Assembly: GCA_004322275.1 (NCBI GenBank)
Contig: SCTA01000019.1
Span: forward strand, 35,980 to 99,979
From: a bacterium
GTDB lineage: Bacteria; Desulfobacterota; Deferrisomatia; Deferrisomatales; BM512
Reading direction: 5' to 3'
DNA: 64,000 nucleotides
The position numbers were made by a program, and so were the translations under genes. Shown here in pieces: positions 9,138-19,235 of this stretch; the stretch's first letter is position 1; the number at the start of each line of letters is the position of its first letter. A model generated the notes under the pieces. The model did not search any database. It was not told the DNA's origin and saw nothing but the letters and a program-made list of their open reading frames with translations.

Positions 9138-10696
9138 TGAGTCAGAAAGACACTTTAAAGATAGTTATCGTCGGCCACGTGGACCACGGAAAGTCCACCC
9201 TCATAGGCCGCCTCTTCTTCGATACCGGCTCTATACCGGAGGTTCGCTACCGGGAGATTGAGGAGCTTTGCAAGCGTCAGGGACGCAGCTTCGAGTTCGC
9301 CTACCTGATGGACGCGCTCGAAGAGGAGCGCGACCAGAACGTTACCATCGATACCGCCCAGACCTTCTTCAAGACCAAAAAGCGCCCCTACGTCATCATC
9401 GACGCGCCGGGCCACCGCGAGTTTCTTAAGAACATGATCACCGGCGCGGCCAGCGCCGACGCCGCGATACTCCTTCTGGACGGCGTCGAGGGAGTGCGCG
9501 AGCAGACTCGCCGCCACGCCTACATGCTCTCCCTTCTGGGCATCCGGCAGGTGATCGTCGCCGTAAACAAGCTGGACATGGCCGGGTACAGCCAAAGGGT
9601 CTTTCAGGCGGCTTCCAACGACATCCTGGCCTTTCTCCACCCCCTCGGCATCGTTCCCTCCTACATAATCCCCATCTCCGCGAGCGAGGGGGAGAACATA
9701 GCCAAAAGCCTCGGCAAGACCCCGTGGTACGAGGGGCCTTCGATCCTGGATGCGCTCGACAACTTCAAGAACGTCAGGGACGAGGAGGGTATGGATTTTC
9801 GCTTCCCGGTGCAGGACGTCTACAAGTTCGACGGCTACCGCCGCTACGCCGGAAGAATAGAGACCGGCTCCATAGCCGTCGGCGACGAGGTGGTTTTCAC
9901 CCCCTCCGGCAGGAGAACCGCGGTAAAGTCCATCGAAAAGTGGCAAAAGCCGGACATTCAAAAAGCCGGGGCGGGCGAATGCGTCGGGCTGACCTTCGAG
10001 GACGAGGTTTTCGTCGAGCGCGGCGAGGTGCTGGCGCGCTACGGCCTTGCCCCAACCCCCGCCGACGAGCTTCGCGCCAGCGTCTTCTGGCTCTCGAACA
10101 ACCCTCTGGAGAAGGGGAAAAGCTACAAGCTGAAGCTCGCCACCGTCGAGGTGGACGCGACCCTCGTAGACATAGAGGAGAGGTTCAACTCCTCCTCGCT
10201 GGAGATTATCGAACGCCACGCAAGGCAGCTTGAGACAACCGAAGCGGGCAACGTAATCTTCTCCCTTAAAAAGCCGATTGCAGCCGAAACCTACGTGGAA
10301 AACGCCCGCCTTGGCCGCTTCGTGCTGGAGGACGGAATGATAATCGGCGGAGGAGGCATTATAAGAGAAGTCCGCTCCGCCGAGGGAACTCCGGTGCGGC
10401 TGCTGAGCCTTGACGAGCGCCTAGCGACCGAGCCGGACGGCAATCAGGTAGACCTGACGAACCTCTACGGCGAGGTCAAATTCGCGGTGACCCCCCATTT
10501 TTTAAGTCTGCTCGCGAAGGGCGACCGCGTTCTCTTCCGCCTCCGGGACGCCTCCCAGATCGGGCCTGTCGCCCTTCTCGCCTTTGAAAACAACCTTGGC
10601 TTCACCTTCCGCCGTGAAAGGGACGAAGTTTCGGTGGTCTTCTACCGCGAAAAAGCCGCTTCCCCGGTTCCGGCTTCCGGCGAGCCGGTGATCTGA
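9137..10696 (+). CDS. cysN: Sulfate adenylyltransferase GTPase subunit CysN
   Basis: EF-Tu-like GTPase subunit of ATP sulfurylase; GTP hydrolysis drives APS formation by CysD. The 519 residues show G1 GHVDHGKST near the N-terminus, G3 DAPGH, G4 NKLD and two beta-barrel domains after about residue 225. The protein ends without an APS-kinase (CysC) domain, so PAPS is probably not made by this protein, in line with the Fe-S APS reductase upstream. Start and stop overlap the neighbours by one base each (TAATG with cysD, TGATG with larE), so the three genes are tightly coupled. Confidence 0.94.
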   Translation: MSQKDTLKIVIVGHVDHGKSTLIGRLFFDTGSIPEVRYREIEELCKRQGRSFEFAYLMDALEEERDQNVTIDTAQTFFKTKKRPYVIIDAPGHREFLKNMITGAASADAAILLLDGVEGVREQTRRHAYMLSLLGIRQVIVAVNKLDMAGYSQRVFQAASNDILAFLHPLGIVPSYIIPISASEGENIAKSLGKTPWYEGPSILDALDNFKNVRDEEGMDFRFPVQDVYKFDGYRRYAGRIETGSIAVGDEVVFTPSGRRTAVKSIEKWQKPDIQKAGAGECVGLTFEDEVFVERGEVLARYGLAPTPADELRASVFWLSNNPLEKGKSYKLKLATVEVDATLVDIEERFNSSSLEIIERHARQLETTEAGNVIFSLKKPIAAETYVENARLGRFVLEDGMIIGGGGIIREVRSAEGTPVRLLSLDERLATEPDGNQVDLTNLYGEVKFAVTPHFLSLLAKGDRVLFRLRDASQIGPVALLAFENNLGFTFRRERDEVSVVFYREKAASPVPASGEPVI

Positions 10697-11517
10697 TGAA
10701 CGCCGGGCTCGGGGAAAAAGAAATCCGTCTCAGGGAGATATTGAAGGAGATGGGAAGCTGCGCCGTCGCCCTCTCCGGCGGGGCGGATTCGACCCTTCTC
10801 CTCGCGGCGGCGGTGGAAGCCCTCGGCAATAAGGTTCTCGCCGTCACGGCGCGCTCCTCCACCTTCCCCGAGCGCGAGATCGCCTCGGCCCTGGAGCTTT
10901 CAAAAGCGCTCGGAGCCCGTCACCGGATAATCCTCTCGGAAGAGTTGGATATAGCGGGTTTTGCCGAAAACCCCCCCGACAGGTGCTACTACTGCAAGGG
11001 CGAGCTTTTCAGAAAACTTCGGGAGGTGGCGAAGGAGGAGGGGCTTTCCTTCGTCGCGGAGGGGAGCAACGTAGACGACCTCGGAGATTACCGCCCGGGC
11101 CGCCGCGCCCTGAAAGAGCACGGCATAAGGAGCCCGCTGGAAGAGGCCGGGTTGACCAAGGCCGAGGTCAGGGAGCTTTCACGCCGGAGGGGCCTCCCCA
11201 CGTGGGACAGGCCCGCGATGGCCTGCCTCGCTTCCCGCTTCCCCTACGGCACCTCCATCACCCGCGAAAAGCTTTCTCAGGTGGACAGGGCCGAGGAGTC
11301 CCTTCGCGGACTCGGCCTTCGCGAGGTAAGGGTGCGCCACCACGGCGAAACGGCCCGGATAGAGGTGGGTGGAAGGGAAGTGGCGAAAGTGGCGCTTGTG
11401 ATGAGAGAGGAGGTCGTCCAACTGGTGAAAAAGGCCGGCTTCTCCTACGTCGCCCTAGACCTCGAAGGCTACCGCACCGGGTCGATGAACGAACCTCTCC
11501 GGTTTAAAAGCGTTTAA
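10696..11517 (+). CDS. larE: LarE-like ATP-dependent sacrificial sulfur transferase
   Basis: PP-loop enzyme of the LarE family, which in known cases donates the sulfur of its own cysteine to build the nickel-pincer cofactor of lactate racemase. The 273-residue protein has the PP-loop SGGADS (27-32), RCYYCKGELF (97-106) and the PAMACLASRFPYG segment with C177, equivalent to the sacrificial cysteine of LarE. No larA, larB or larC is nearby; the gene is coupled to cysN instead. It may serve another sulfur-insertion reaction or simply be co-regulated with sulfur supply. It is the last gene before a bidirectional terminator. Confidence 0.85.
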   Translation: MNAGLGEKEIRLREILKEMGSCAVALSGGADSTLLLAAAVEALGNKVLAVTARSSTFPEREIASALELSKALGARHRIILSEELDIAGFAENPPDRCYYCKGELFRKLREVAKEEGLSFVAEGSNVDDLGDYRPGRRALKEHGIRSPLEEAGLTKAEVRELSRRRGLPTWDRPAMACLASRFPYGTSITREKLSQVDRAEESLRGLGLREVRVRHHGETARIEVGGREVAKVALVMREEVVQLVKKAGFSYVALDLEGYRTGSMNEPLRFKSV

Positions 11518-11540
11518 CCGTTCCCGGCATGCCGTATAAG

Positions 11541-11573
11541 AAAGGGCCGCCCCCGATGGGACGGCCCTTTTTA
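11541..11573. terminator. Bidirectional rho-independent terminator between larE and ppdK
   Basis: A 9-bp stem, AAAGGGCCG and CGGCCCTTT, with a 12-base loop is followed by Ts on both strands. It lies between the convergent larE and ppdK stops and can serve both. Confidence 0.85.
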
Positions 11574-11593
11574 GTTATGGCTTGAAGGTTGTG

Positions 11594-14302
11594 CTACTTT
11601 TCGTTGAGGGCGGCCTGGGCCGCCGCGAGGCGGGCTATCGGCACACGAAAGGGGCTGCAGGAGACGTAATCGAGCCCGGTCTTGTGGCAGAAGGTTATGG
11701 AGTCCGGGTCGCCGCCGTGCTCGCCGCAGATTCCGACCTTGAGGTTGGGCCGCACCGCGCGCCCCTTCTTCGTCGCCATGTCAACGAGCTGACCTACGCC
11801 CGCCGTGTCGAGCGATTCAAAGGGGTCTTTTGCGTAGATGCCCTTCTGGAGGTAGGTCGGGAGGAAGGTGCCCGCGTCGTCGCGGCTAAAGCCGCAGGTC
11901 ATCTGGGTGAGGTCGTTGGTGCCGAAGGAGAAGAATTCCGCCTCGGCGGCTATCTCGTTGGCGGTGAGGGCGGCTCTTGGCACCTCGATCATCGTGCCGA
12001 CGAGGAAGTTGAGCACCTTTATGCCCCGCTCCTGCATGACCTTCTCCGCGGTTTCCATGATTATGTTCTTCTGATCGGTGAATTCCTTGACGTTGCCGAC
12101 GAGCGGCACCATTATCTCGGGCCGGGCGTCGATACCCTCTTTTTTCAGGTCGGCGGCGGCTTCGAGGATGGCGCGGGCCTGCATGCGGGTCACCTCGGGG
12201 TAGCTTATGCCGAGCCTGCATCCTCTGTGGCCGAGCATCGGGTTAAGCTCGTGGAGCTGGGCGATGCGGGCGCTGACGTAGCCCACGTCCTTGCCCATCG
12301 TCTTCGCCAGTTCCTCTATGAGGGCGGCATCGTTGGGCATGAACTCGTGGAGGGGCGGGTCGAGGAGGCGGATGGTTACGGGGAGCCCTTCCATCGCCTT
12401 GAGGATGCCGTAGAAGTCGGAGCGCTGGTAGGGAAGGAGCTTGGCGATAGCCTTTTCGCGGTCCTCCACCGTCTCTGAAAGTATCATTTCGCGCATCGAG
12501 CGGATGCGCTCTTCGCCGAAAAACATGTGCTCGGTGCGGGTGAGGCCGATTCCCTTCGCGCCGAAGCGGCGGGCGAGGGCGGCGTCTGCCGGGCTGTCGG
12601 CGTTGGTGCGGACTCCGAGGCGCTTGGCGTCGTCGCACCACGCGAGGAAGGAGCGGAGAAGCTCGTTCTTCTCGGGGTCGATGAGGATGAGGGGCAGCTC
12701 TCCGGCGTAAATCGCGCCCTTGGTGCCGTTGACGGTGATTGTGTCGCCCTCGCGAAGGACGATTCCGCCCACGGTGACGGTGCCCGCGGCCATGTCGATG
12801 TCGAGCGCGCCGCAGCCGACCACGCAGGTCTTGCCCCAGCCGCGCGCGACAAGCGCCGCGTGAGAGGTCATGCCGCCCTTGGCGGTGACGATGGCTTGGG
12901 CTACGTGCATGCCGTGTACGTCTTCGGGGCTGGTCTCGGCGCGGACGAGGACTACCTTTTCGCCTTTGTCGCCAAGCTCCTGCGCCTTGTCGGCGGTGAG
13001 GACTATCTTGCCGACGCCGCCTCCGGGGCCCGCCGGGAGGCCGATGCAAAGGGAGGTGGCTTCCTTTTCGGCTTCGGCGGAGACCATCGGATGCAAAAGC
13101 TCGTCAAGCTGCGTGGGCTTGACGCGCATTATCGCTTCGTTGCGGGTGATGAGCCCTTCGCCCTCCATCTCGACGGCGATGCGCAGCGCGGCGGGGCCGT
13201 TGCGCTTGGCGTTGCGGGTCTGGAGCATCCAGAGGCGGCCCTCCTGGATGGTGAACTCTATGTCCTGCATGTCGCGGTAGTGGGCTTCGAGCTTGTTTCT
13301 GATGTCAACAAGCGCCCCGTAAAGCTCGGGGCTTTTGGCTTCGAGGGTGGGCAGATCCTTGTTCGCGTGGTTTATGGAGTGGCTGTTGAGGGCGTAGGGG
13401 GTGCGGATGCCCGCGACCACGTCCTCGCCCTGCGCGTTTGAGAGCCACTCGCCGTAGAATTCGTTCTCGCCGGTGGCGGGGTTTCTTGTAAAGGCGACGC
13501 CGGTGGCGGAGGAATCCCCCATGTTGCCGAAGACCATCGCCTGCACGTTTACGGCGGTGCCCCATTCGTCGGGAATCCCCTCTATCCTCCTGTAGCTTAC
13601 GGCGCGCCTGCCGTTCCAGGAGTGGAAGACCGCGCCTACGGCGCCCCAGAGCTGCTCCCAGGGTTCGTCGGGAAAGGGCTTGCCGAGCACCTCCCTGACC
13701 TTATCCTTGAAATCCACGCAGAGCTTCTTTAGCTCGTCGGCGGAGATGTCGGAGTCGTACTTGTACCCTTTGGCCTTCTTTACGCCGTCCATTATGTGCT
13801 CTAGCTGGTGGCGGATGCCGTTGCCGTCTTCCGTCTCGACTCCGGCGGCCTTTTCCATGACGACGTCGGAGTACATCATGATGAGCCTGCGGTAGGCGTC
13901 GTAGACGAACCGCTCGTTATGGGTCTTGGCGACGAGGCCGGGAATGGTTGCGGAGCAAAGGCCCACGTTGAGGACAGTCTCCATCATGCCGGGCATCGAG
14001 CTGCGCGCGCCGGAACGGACGGAGGCGAGGAGGGGATTTTTCGGGTCGCCGAAGGTCGCCCCCATCACTTGCCCCATGTAATCCACCGCCGCGGTCACCG
14101 AAGCCTTGAGAGTGGCGGGATAGGTGCCGTCATGCTCCTGATAGTAGGTGCATACTGCCGTTGAAATCGTGAAACCGGCGGGCACGGGAACGCCTATCTG
14201 GCACATTTCCGCCAGATTCGCGCCCTTGCCGCCGAGCAGTTCTTTCATCCCGGCGTTGCCCTCGGCCTCTCCCGCGCCGAAAGTGTAAACGTACTTTGTC
14301 AT
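11594..14302 (-). CDS. ppdK: Pyruvate, phosphate dikinase
   Basis: Interconverts pyruvate + ATP + Pi with phosphoenolpyruvate + AMP + PPi. The 902 residues match the family length. Visible are the N-terminal ATP-grasp region (KELLGGKGANLAEM, GMMETVLNVGL), the phosphohistidine domain with GGMTSHAALVARGWGK and the C-terminal PEP-binding barrel (GIGLTRTEHMFF, RIRSMREMI, FGTNDLTQMTCGFSRDD and the end motif CGEHGGDPDSITFC). AAGGAGG lies 5 bases before the ATG. It follows glyS closely on the same strand and ends at the shared terminator with larE. Confidence 0.96.
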   Translation of the reverse strand: MTKYVYTFGAGEAEGNAGMKELLGGKGANLAEMCQIGVPVPAGFTISTAVCTYYQEHDGTYPATLKASVTAAVDYMGQVMGATFGDPKNPLLASVRSGARSSMPGMMETVLNVGLCSATIPGLVAKTHNERFVYDAYRRLIMMYSDVVMEKAAGVETEDGNGIRHQLEHIMDGVKKAKGYKYDSDISADELKKLCVDFKDKVREVLGKPFPDEPWEQLWGAVGAVFHSWNGRRAVSYRRIEGIPDEWGTAVNVQAMVFGNMGDSSATGVAFTRNPATGENEFYGEWLSNAQGEDVVAGIRTPYALNSHSINHANKDLPTLEAKSPELYGALVDIRNKLEAHYRDMQDIEFTIQEGRLWMLQTRNAKRNGPAALRIAVEMEGEGLITRNEAIMRVKPTQLDELLHPMVSAEAEKEATSLCIGLPAGPGGGVGKIVLTADKAQELGDKGEKVVLVRAETSPEDVHGMHVAQAIVTAKGGMTSHAALVARGWGKTCVVGCGALDIDMAAGTVTVGGIVLREGDTITVNGTKGAIYAGELPLILIDPEKNELLRSFLAWCDDAKRLGVRTNADSPADAALARRFGAKGIGLTRTEHMFFGEERIRSMREMILSETVEDREKAIAKLLPYQRSDFYGILKAMEGLPVTIRLLDPPLHEFMPNDAALIEELAKTMGKDVGYVSARIAQLHELNPMLGHRGCRLGISYPEVTRMQARAILEAAADLKKEGIDARPEIMVPLVGNVKEFTDQKNIIMETAEKVMQERGIKVLNFLVGTMIEVPRAALTANEIAAEAEFFSFGTNDLTQMTCGFSRDDAGTFLPTYLQKGIYAKDPFESLDTAGVGQLVDMATKKGRAVRPNLKVGICGEHGGDPDSITFCHKTGLDYVSCSPFRVPIARLAAAQAALNEK

Positions 14303-14349
14303 GATCCCTCCTTGTCCCCAAATATGTCAGCCGAGAGAGTTCGCCCCTC

Positions 14350-16425
14350 TCAGGCGCCTGTAATTCTCGTGAAATCGGCGACCCTGCCGAAGATGGCCGT
14401 CACCTTGCCCAGAATGGCCACGCGGTTGTTCTTCAGAGCCTCGTCTTCGGCCATGACCATGACGCCGTCGAAAAAGCCGTCAACCGCGCCCTTGAGCTTC
14501 GCGGCCTGGGTGAAGAGGCCGATATAATCGTGCGAGGCCACGCAGGCGTCCATGTTCGCATGGACGGCGTTGTAGGCGTCCCAGAGCTCGCCTTCCGCCT
14601 TGTCCTGGAAGAGCGCCGGGTTGACCTCGGCCTTCGCCTCTATCTTCTTTAGGATGTTCGCGGCGCGCTTGAAGGTGCCCGCGAGGGCTGCGAACTCGCC
14701 GCGCTTCTTGAATTCCTCTATCGCCTCGACCCTCGCCTTTACGTCGAGCGGGTCGTCGAAACCGGCGTCGAGGACCGCGGCGACGGCGTCGCCTGCGTAA
14801 CCCGCCTCGGTCAGTATCACTTCGAGACGGCCCTTGAAGAATTCGAGAACGTCTTTTTTGACCTCCTCGCACTTTCTGGTGAGCTTCGCCGAAAGCCGGT
14901 CGAGGGCGAGGTCCACCAGCCACTCTATGGAGAGCCTGTACCCCTTTTCCATCATTATTCTCAGAATTCCGATGGTCTGCCTTCTAAGGGCGTAGGGGTC
15001 GGCGGAACCGGAGGGGATCAGCCCCACTCCGAAACAGCCCGCTATGGTGTCGATCTTGTCGCCGATGGAGACGCAGTCCGCCTCGGGGGTCGAGGGAAGA
15101 GCGCTTCCGGCCTGTACCGGCAGGTAGTGCTCGTGGATGGCTTTCGCAACCAGAGGGTCTTCCCCGGCGCGCAGGGCGTACTGCCTTCCCACTATTCCCT
15201 GAAGCTCCGGGAACTCGTAGACCATCTTGGTGCAGAGGTCCGCCTTGCAAAGGTGGGCGATTCTTCTGACCTTCTCCGCGGAGGAGGGGCAGAGCTTTTT
15301 GGAAAGCTCGCCCGCTATCGCGGTGAAGCGCTCCACCTTTTCCCAGCTGGTGCCGAGCTTCAACTGGAAGACAACCCTCTTCAGTTCCTCGGCGTGCTCG
15401 GCGAGGGATATCTTCTGGTCCTCGACGAAGAAGAAGCTGGCGTCGGAGAGGCGGGCGCGAAGCACCCTCTCGTTGCCCTTCGCCACCACCGAAAGGTCGC
15501 GCGCGGCGGTGTTGGAGACCGTGACGAAGTGGTTGAGGAGACTCCCCTCCGCGTCGGTCACGGCGAAGTATTTCTGGTGGGTTTTCATCGACAAAATCAG
15601 AAGCTCGCGGGGGAGTTCGAGGTAGTGCGGCTCGAAGCTTCCCGTCACGGCCACGGGCTTTTCGACGAGAAAGGTAATGGTGTCGAGAAGCTCGGGGTCG
15701 AGAAGCACCTGCCCGCCGACCTTCTGCGCCGCCTTCGCGACCTCCTTGGCGATTATCGCCTTTCTCTCCTCCTGCGCGAGGACGACTCCGGCGTCGCGAA
15801 GCTTTCTGAAATAGTCCTGCGCGTCCATCACCTCAAAAGTTCCGGTGGAGTGAAAGCGGTGCCCCATCACCGAGCGGCCCGACTTTACCCCTGCGTACTC
15901 GAAATCGATTACGTCGCCGTCGAGAAGCGCCAGTATCCAGTGTATCGGACGGGCGAAGGCGGTCTCGCCGGAGCCCCAGCGCATCGATTTGCGGAAGGGA
16001 ATCTTCGACATCCACCTGGGAAGCTCGTCGCGGAGGAGCGCGGAGGTCTCCCGCCCCTTGAGAGTCTTTTTGACCGCGATGTACTCGCCCTTGTCGGTCT
16101 TGACGCGGAGGAGGTCTGCGGGAGTCGCGCCTTTCGAGCGGGCGAAACCCTCGCCTGCCTTGGTGAGGTTTCCGGCCGCGTCGAAGGCGACGGTTATCGA
16201 GGGCCCCATCAACTCTTCGACGATGTCGGGCTGTTCGAGCCCCATGCCGGTAATGTGGAGGGTCATCCTGCGCGGGGTGCCGTAGACGTGAATCTCGTCG
16301 AAGGGTACGCGGGCCGCGCCCAGGTTCTGGCGCGCAAGCGCTTCCAGAGCGTCGAGAGCCAGGGGCACGAATCCCGCCGGAATCTCTTCTGTTCCTATCT
16401 CGAAAATAAGCTCGCCGGTCTTCAT
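14350..16425 (-). CDS. glyS: Glycyl-tRNA synthetase beta subunit
   Basis: Beta subunit of the alpha2-beta2 glycyl-tRNA synthetase. The 691-residue protein opens with [15 protein letters not shown] and contains [21 protein letters not shown] and [13 protein letters not shown], both highly typical of GlyS. It ends with a DALR-like anticodon region including the [12 protein letters not shown] helix. The start overlaps the glyQ stop by 4 bases (ATGA). The order glyQ-glyS-ppdK on one strand suggests one transcript. Confidence 0.96.
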   Translation of the reverse strand: MKTGELIFEIGTEEIPAGFVPLALDALEALARQNLGAARVPFDEIHVYGTPRRMTLHITGMGLEQPDIVEELMGPSITVAFDAAGNLTKAGEGFARSKGATPADLLRVKTDKGEYIAVKKTLKGRETSALLRDELPRWMSKIPFRKSMRWGSGETAFARPIHWILALLDGDVIDFEYAGVKSGRSVMGHRFHSTGTFEVMDAQDYFRKLRDAGVVLAQEERKAIIAKEVAKAAQKVGGQVLLDPELLDTITFLVEKPVAVTGSFEPHYLELPRELLILSMKTHQKYFAVTDAEGSLLNHFVTVSNTAARDLSVVAKGNERVLRARLSDASFFFVEDQKISLAEHAEELKRVVFQLKLGTSWEKVERFTAIAGELSKKLCPSSAEKVRRIAHLCKADLCTKMVYEFPELQGIVGRQYALRAGEDPLVAKAIHEHYLPVQAGSALPSTPEADCVSIGDKIDTIAGCFGVGLIPSGSADPYALRRQTIGILRIMMEKGYRLSIEWLVDLALDRLSAKLTRKCEEVKKDVLEFFKGRLEVILTEAGYAGDAVAAVLDAGFDDPLDVKARVEAIEEFKKRGEFAALAGTFKRAANILKKIEAKAEVNPALFQDKAEGELWDAYNAVHANMDACVASHDYIGLFTQAAKLKGAVDGFFDGVMVMAEDEALKNNRVAILGKVTAIFGRVADFTRITGA

Positions 16426-17306
16426 TTCGCTGCTCCCTCACCCTTGATAAGCGGGTATCCCATCGCTTCTCTCTGCGCCGCGTAGGCCAGCGCCGCCATT
16501 CTGGCGAGGTCGCGGACCCTGCCGATGAAGCGGGTGCGCTCGGTGACGCTTATCGCGCCCCGGGCGTCGAGAAGGTTGAAGGTGTGGGAGCACTTGAGGG
16601 TGTAATCGTAGCCGGGAAGGACCAGCCCCTTTTCGAGGAGCCTTCTGGCCTCGGCCTCGTACATGTCCATGAGCTTGAAGAGCATCGAGGCGTCGGACTC
16701 GTCGAAGTTGTAGGTCGAGCCCTCGACCTCGCCCTGATGGTGAACCTGGCCGTATTTTATGCCCCTGGTCCATTCGAGGTCGTAGACGTTGTCCACGCCC
16801 TGGAGGTACATGGCGATGCGCTCGATGCCGTAGGTTATCTCACCGCTCACCGGCTTGCAGTCGAGACCTCCGGCCTGCTGGAAGTAGGTGAACTGGGTTA
16901 TCTCCATGCCGTCGAGCCAGACCTCCCAGCCAAGCCCCCATGCGCCGAGGGTGGGGGACTCCCAGTCGTCCTCCACGAAACGGATATCGTGGTCCAGAGG
17001 ATCGACCCCGAGAGCGCGCAAACTGTCCAGATACTGCTCAAGGATGTCGTCGGGGGAAGGCTTCAGTATGACCTGATACTGGTAATAGTGCTGGAGGCGG
17101 TTGGGGTTTTGCCCATAGCGGCCGTCGGTCGGCCTTCTGGAAGGCTCGACGTAAGCCACGTTCCACGGCTCCGGCCCAAGGCAGCGCAAAAAGGTGTGCG
17201 GGTTCATCGTACCCGCGCCGACCTCTATGTCGTAGGGCTGCGCGATTATGCATCCCTTTTGGGCCCAGAATTCCTGGAGCGTCAGGATTACTTCCTGAAA
17301 GGTCAT
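16422..17306 (-). CDS. glyQ: Glycyl-tRNA synthetase alpha subunit
   Basis: Catalytic alpha subunit of the bacterial-type glycyl-tRNA synthetase. The 294 residues begin [14 protein letters not shown] and contain [12 protein letters not shown], the [11 protein letters not shown] motif and [19 protein letters not shown], all signature GlyQ segments. AAGGAGA lies 5 bases before the ATG. It is the first gene of the glyQ-glyS-ppdK run. Confidence 0.96.
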   Translation of the reverse strand: MTFQEVILTLQEFWAQKGCIIAQPYDIEVGAGTMNPHTFLRCLGPEPWNVAYVEPSRRPTDGRYGQNPNRLQHYYQYQVILKPSPDDILEQYLDSLRALGVDPLDHDIRFVEDDWESPTLGAWGLGWEVWLDGMEITQFTYFQQAGGLDCKPVSGEITYGIERIAMYLQGVDNVYDLEWTRGIKYGQVHHQGEVEGSTYNFDESDASMLFKLMDMYEAEARRLLEKGLVLPGYDYTLKCSHTFNLLDARGAISVTERTRFIGRVRDLARMAALAYAAQREAMGYPLIKGEGAAK

Positions 17307-17604
17307 ACCATTCTCCTTTAATAAATACTTCTCCGTGCCCCGACCCTTGGCTTCGGCTTTTGCCGCGGAGCTTCGTCGCTACTCGCTCGCGCTCCTCGCC
17401 GTAGTCACGCTACTGTCTTCGTCGCGCTCACTGCGGGCTCCTTGCCCGGCGGCAAAATCCAAAGCCAATTTAACAGCAGCGGCGACTTTTCGCCCCTCCG
17501 CCAATGCGTTTTTTGAAGCCGGTGTTTCTCGCAACGTTTTCAATCTATAAATCTACAAAAAGCACTGCCTTGCGCCCCGTTAGTTCGGCGCACTTTTCAG
17601 CATG
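17307..17604. repeat. Gene-free gap with an imperfect 20-bp inverted repeat
   Basis: About 300 bases lie between glyQ and the enoyl reductase gene. Arms at 17347-17366 (starting TTGGCTTCGG, ending TTGCCGC) and 17449-17468 pair at 18 of 20 positions and enclose about 80 bases with further GAGC/GCTC dyads. No open frame with a ribosome-binding site is seen. Promoters for glyQ may lie here but none is convincing. Confidence 0.6.
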
Positions 17605-18450
17605 CTAGGCGACGATATCTTCCCCGCCGTCCACTCCGAGGGTATTTCCCGTCATCCAGTAGGTTCCCGGCTCGGAAAGGAGCGCTATGGCTTCCGCGAC
17701 GTCTTGAGGATTCGTCAGGCGGCCCGAGGGATTGCGTGAAATTGCGGTTTCGAGCATGACCTCGTGGCCGGGGATCTTCCGGAGAGCGGGGGTGTCGGTG
17801 ACGCCCGCGCGGATCGCGTTTACGGTTATGCCAAGGGGCGCAAGCTCCATCGCGAGCTGCCTGCAATGGGATTCCAGCGCCGCCTTCGCCGCGGAGACCG
17901 CGCCGTAGGTGGGCATGACCCTCGTGCCGCCGGAGGAGGTCATCGCGTAGACGCGGGAATTCTTCTCGAACATGTCGCGCTCGACGATATCCTGCACCCA
18001 GTAGACAAGGCTGTGGGCCATGACGTTGGTGGTCATCTCCATCTGCGACTGGTTTATCTGCCCCGCCTCGTCGAGGAAGGGGCGAAGGGTGCCGTAGGCG
18101 AGGGTGTGCATGAGTACGCGTATCTTGGTGCTCTGCCCGACGATCTCGCGAAATTCGTCGAGCACTTCCGCCCTCTTGTCGGGGTCGGCCGCGTTCACGT
18201 TGAAAAAGTGGACCTGAACCCCTTCGGCCTTCAACTCGCCAATGAGCTCCTCAACCGCGGGCATGCTCGTCTTCCTGTCGAGGTGAACGCCGAAAATGTT
18301 CATGCCTGCCTTCGCCATGCGCCTGCAGGTCGCCGCGCCGAAACCGCTCGACGCTCCAAGAGCCAAAAACCACTTACCGCTTAATGCCTTCGATCTCAAA
18401 CTTTTCTCCAGTAACAAGTACTGCGCCCCTTGCAGACGGCGGGCGCGCAT
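17605..18450 (-). CDS. FabL/FabI-like enoyl-[ACP] reductase (SDR family)
   Basis: Short-chain dehydrogenase-type enzyme, probably the last reductive step of the fatty-acid elongation cycle. The 281 residues show an N-terminal Rossmann loop GASSGFGAA, FNVNAADP and a catalytic region SSGGTRVMPTYGAVSAAK. Here the tyrosine is followed six residues later by the lysine (Y-x6-K), the spacing of enoyl reductases rather than the Y-x3-K of ordinary SDRs. SAAKAALESHCRQLAMELAP and VTDTPALRKIPGH resemble Bacillus FabL. The first ~18 residues before the Rossmann strand look extra, so the true start may be later. It lies apart from the main fab cluster at 32-37 kb. Confidence 0.75.
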   Translation of the reverse strand: MRARRLQGAQYLLLEKSLRSKALSGKWFLALGASSGFGAATCRRMAKAGMNIFGVHLDRKTSMPAVEELIGELKAEGVQVHFFNVNAADPDKRAEVLDEFREIVGQSTKIRVLMHTLAYGTLRPFLDEAGQINQSQMEMTTNVMAHSLVYWVQDIVERDMFEKNSRVYAMTSSGGTRVMPTYGAVSAAKAALESHCRQLAMELAPLGITVNAIRAGVTDTPALRKIPGHEVMLETAISRNPSGRLTNPQDVAEAIALLSEPGTYWMTGNTLGVDGGEDIVA

Positions 18451-18483
18451 CCGTTAAACATTTTATGTTAGCAAAATAGGGTT

Positions 18484-19233
18484 CTAAAGGTCAATCGACA
18501 GAAACTGATGAAGCTGCCCGAGGGATTTTGGTTCGCCTCCCAGAGCCCTGACGAGGGCTTTTTCTACGAAGCCGCCTATCTCCTCTTCCGTTTTTTTGGA
18601 GATGCGAAGCGACCCCAGCGAGGAAAAGTCCAGTGAAGAGGCCGAGCGCAGCGTCTTTACCGCCCCCGCCGAAATCCGCGCGGACCCTTGCGGGGCGCAG
18701 GAGGCGCAGTAAAGCACGCTACCCGAAAGGGAGGTCGACTCCTCGGAAAGGGTCTCCCCGCAGGCTCCGCAGGGACTCGCGGCGATGGAATACCCCATGA
18801 GCGAGACGGCGCGGACCTGAAAGACCCGAAGGAGGCTCACCGGGTCCCCTCCCGCCTCCAGCCCGCGAAACCCGCCGTCGAGGAGGGAAAAGGGCTCTCC
18901 CGAGACCTCCCCCTCCCGCGCCAGCCCCCTGACGACCTCGACGAAGTGGCTGGCGACGGCGTAGCGCCTGATGTCGGAGACCGTCTTGGGGAAATCGCAG
19001 AGAAGCTCCACGCTCGACAGCGTTCCGAGCCCCGCTTCCCTCGGCGCGGCGTACTCGGCCCGGAAGAGCTTAGCGAAATCGAGCGCCCCGCCGAACCGCT
19101 TGCGCGATTTTTTCGCCCCTCTCGCCATCAGGCTCACCACCCCCGAGCCGGAGGTGAGGATGGTGACGATGAGGTCGGAATCGCGGTAGGGGACGGAACG
19201 GACGAGGTAGGCCGCCTCTGATTTGGGCTTCAT
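18484..19233 (-). CDS. recO: DNA repair protein RecO
   Basis: Recombination mediator that loads RecA with RecF/RecR. From the ATG at 19233 the product is 249 residues, the usual size. It starts MKPKSEAAYLVRSVPYRDSD (OB-fold), continues GVVSLMARGAKKSRKRFGGALD and carries a CxxC...CxxC zinc site (SPCGACGE and LYCASCAP). A longer in-frame reading would overlap nth and begins with low-complexity residues, so I reject it. The start lies 2 bases after the nth stop, so the pair is probably co-transcribed. Confidence 0.9.
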   Translation of the reverse strand: MKPKSEAAYLVRSVPYRDSDLIVTILTSGSGVVSLMARGAKKSRKRFGGALDFAKLFRAEYAAPREAGLGTLSSVELLCDFPKTVSDIRRYAVASHFVEVVRGLAREGEVSGEPFSLLDGGFRGLEAGGDPVSLLRVFQVRAVSLMGYSIAASPCGACGETLSEESTSLSGSVLYCASCAPQGSARISAGAVKTLRSASSLDFSSLGSLRISKKTEEEIGGFVEKALVRALGGEPKSLGQLHQFLSIDL

Positions 19234-19235
19234 GG

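Noticed and set aside
15127..16485. Rightward frame across glyS
   Set aside because: Antisense shadow of glyS with no family features.
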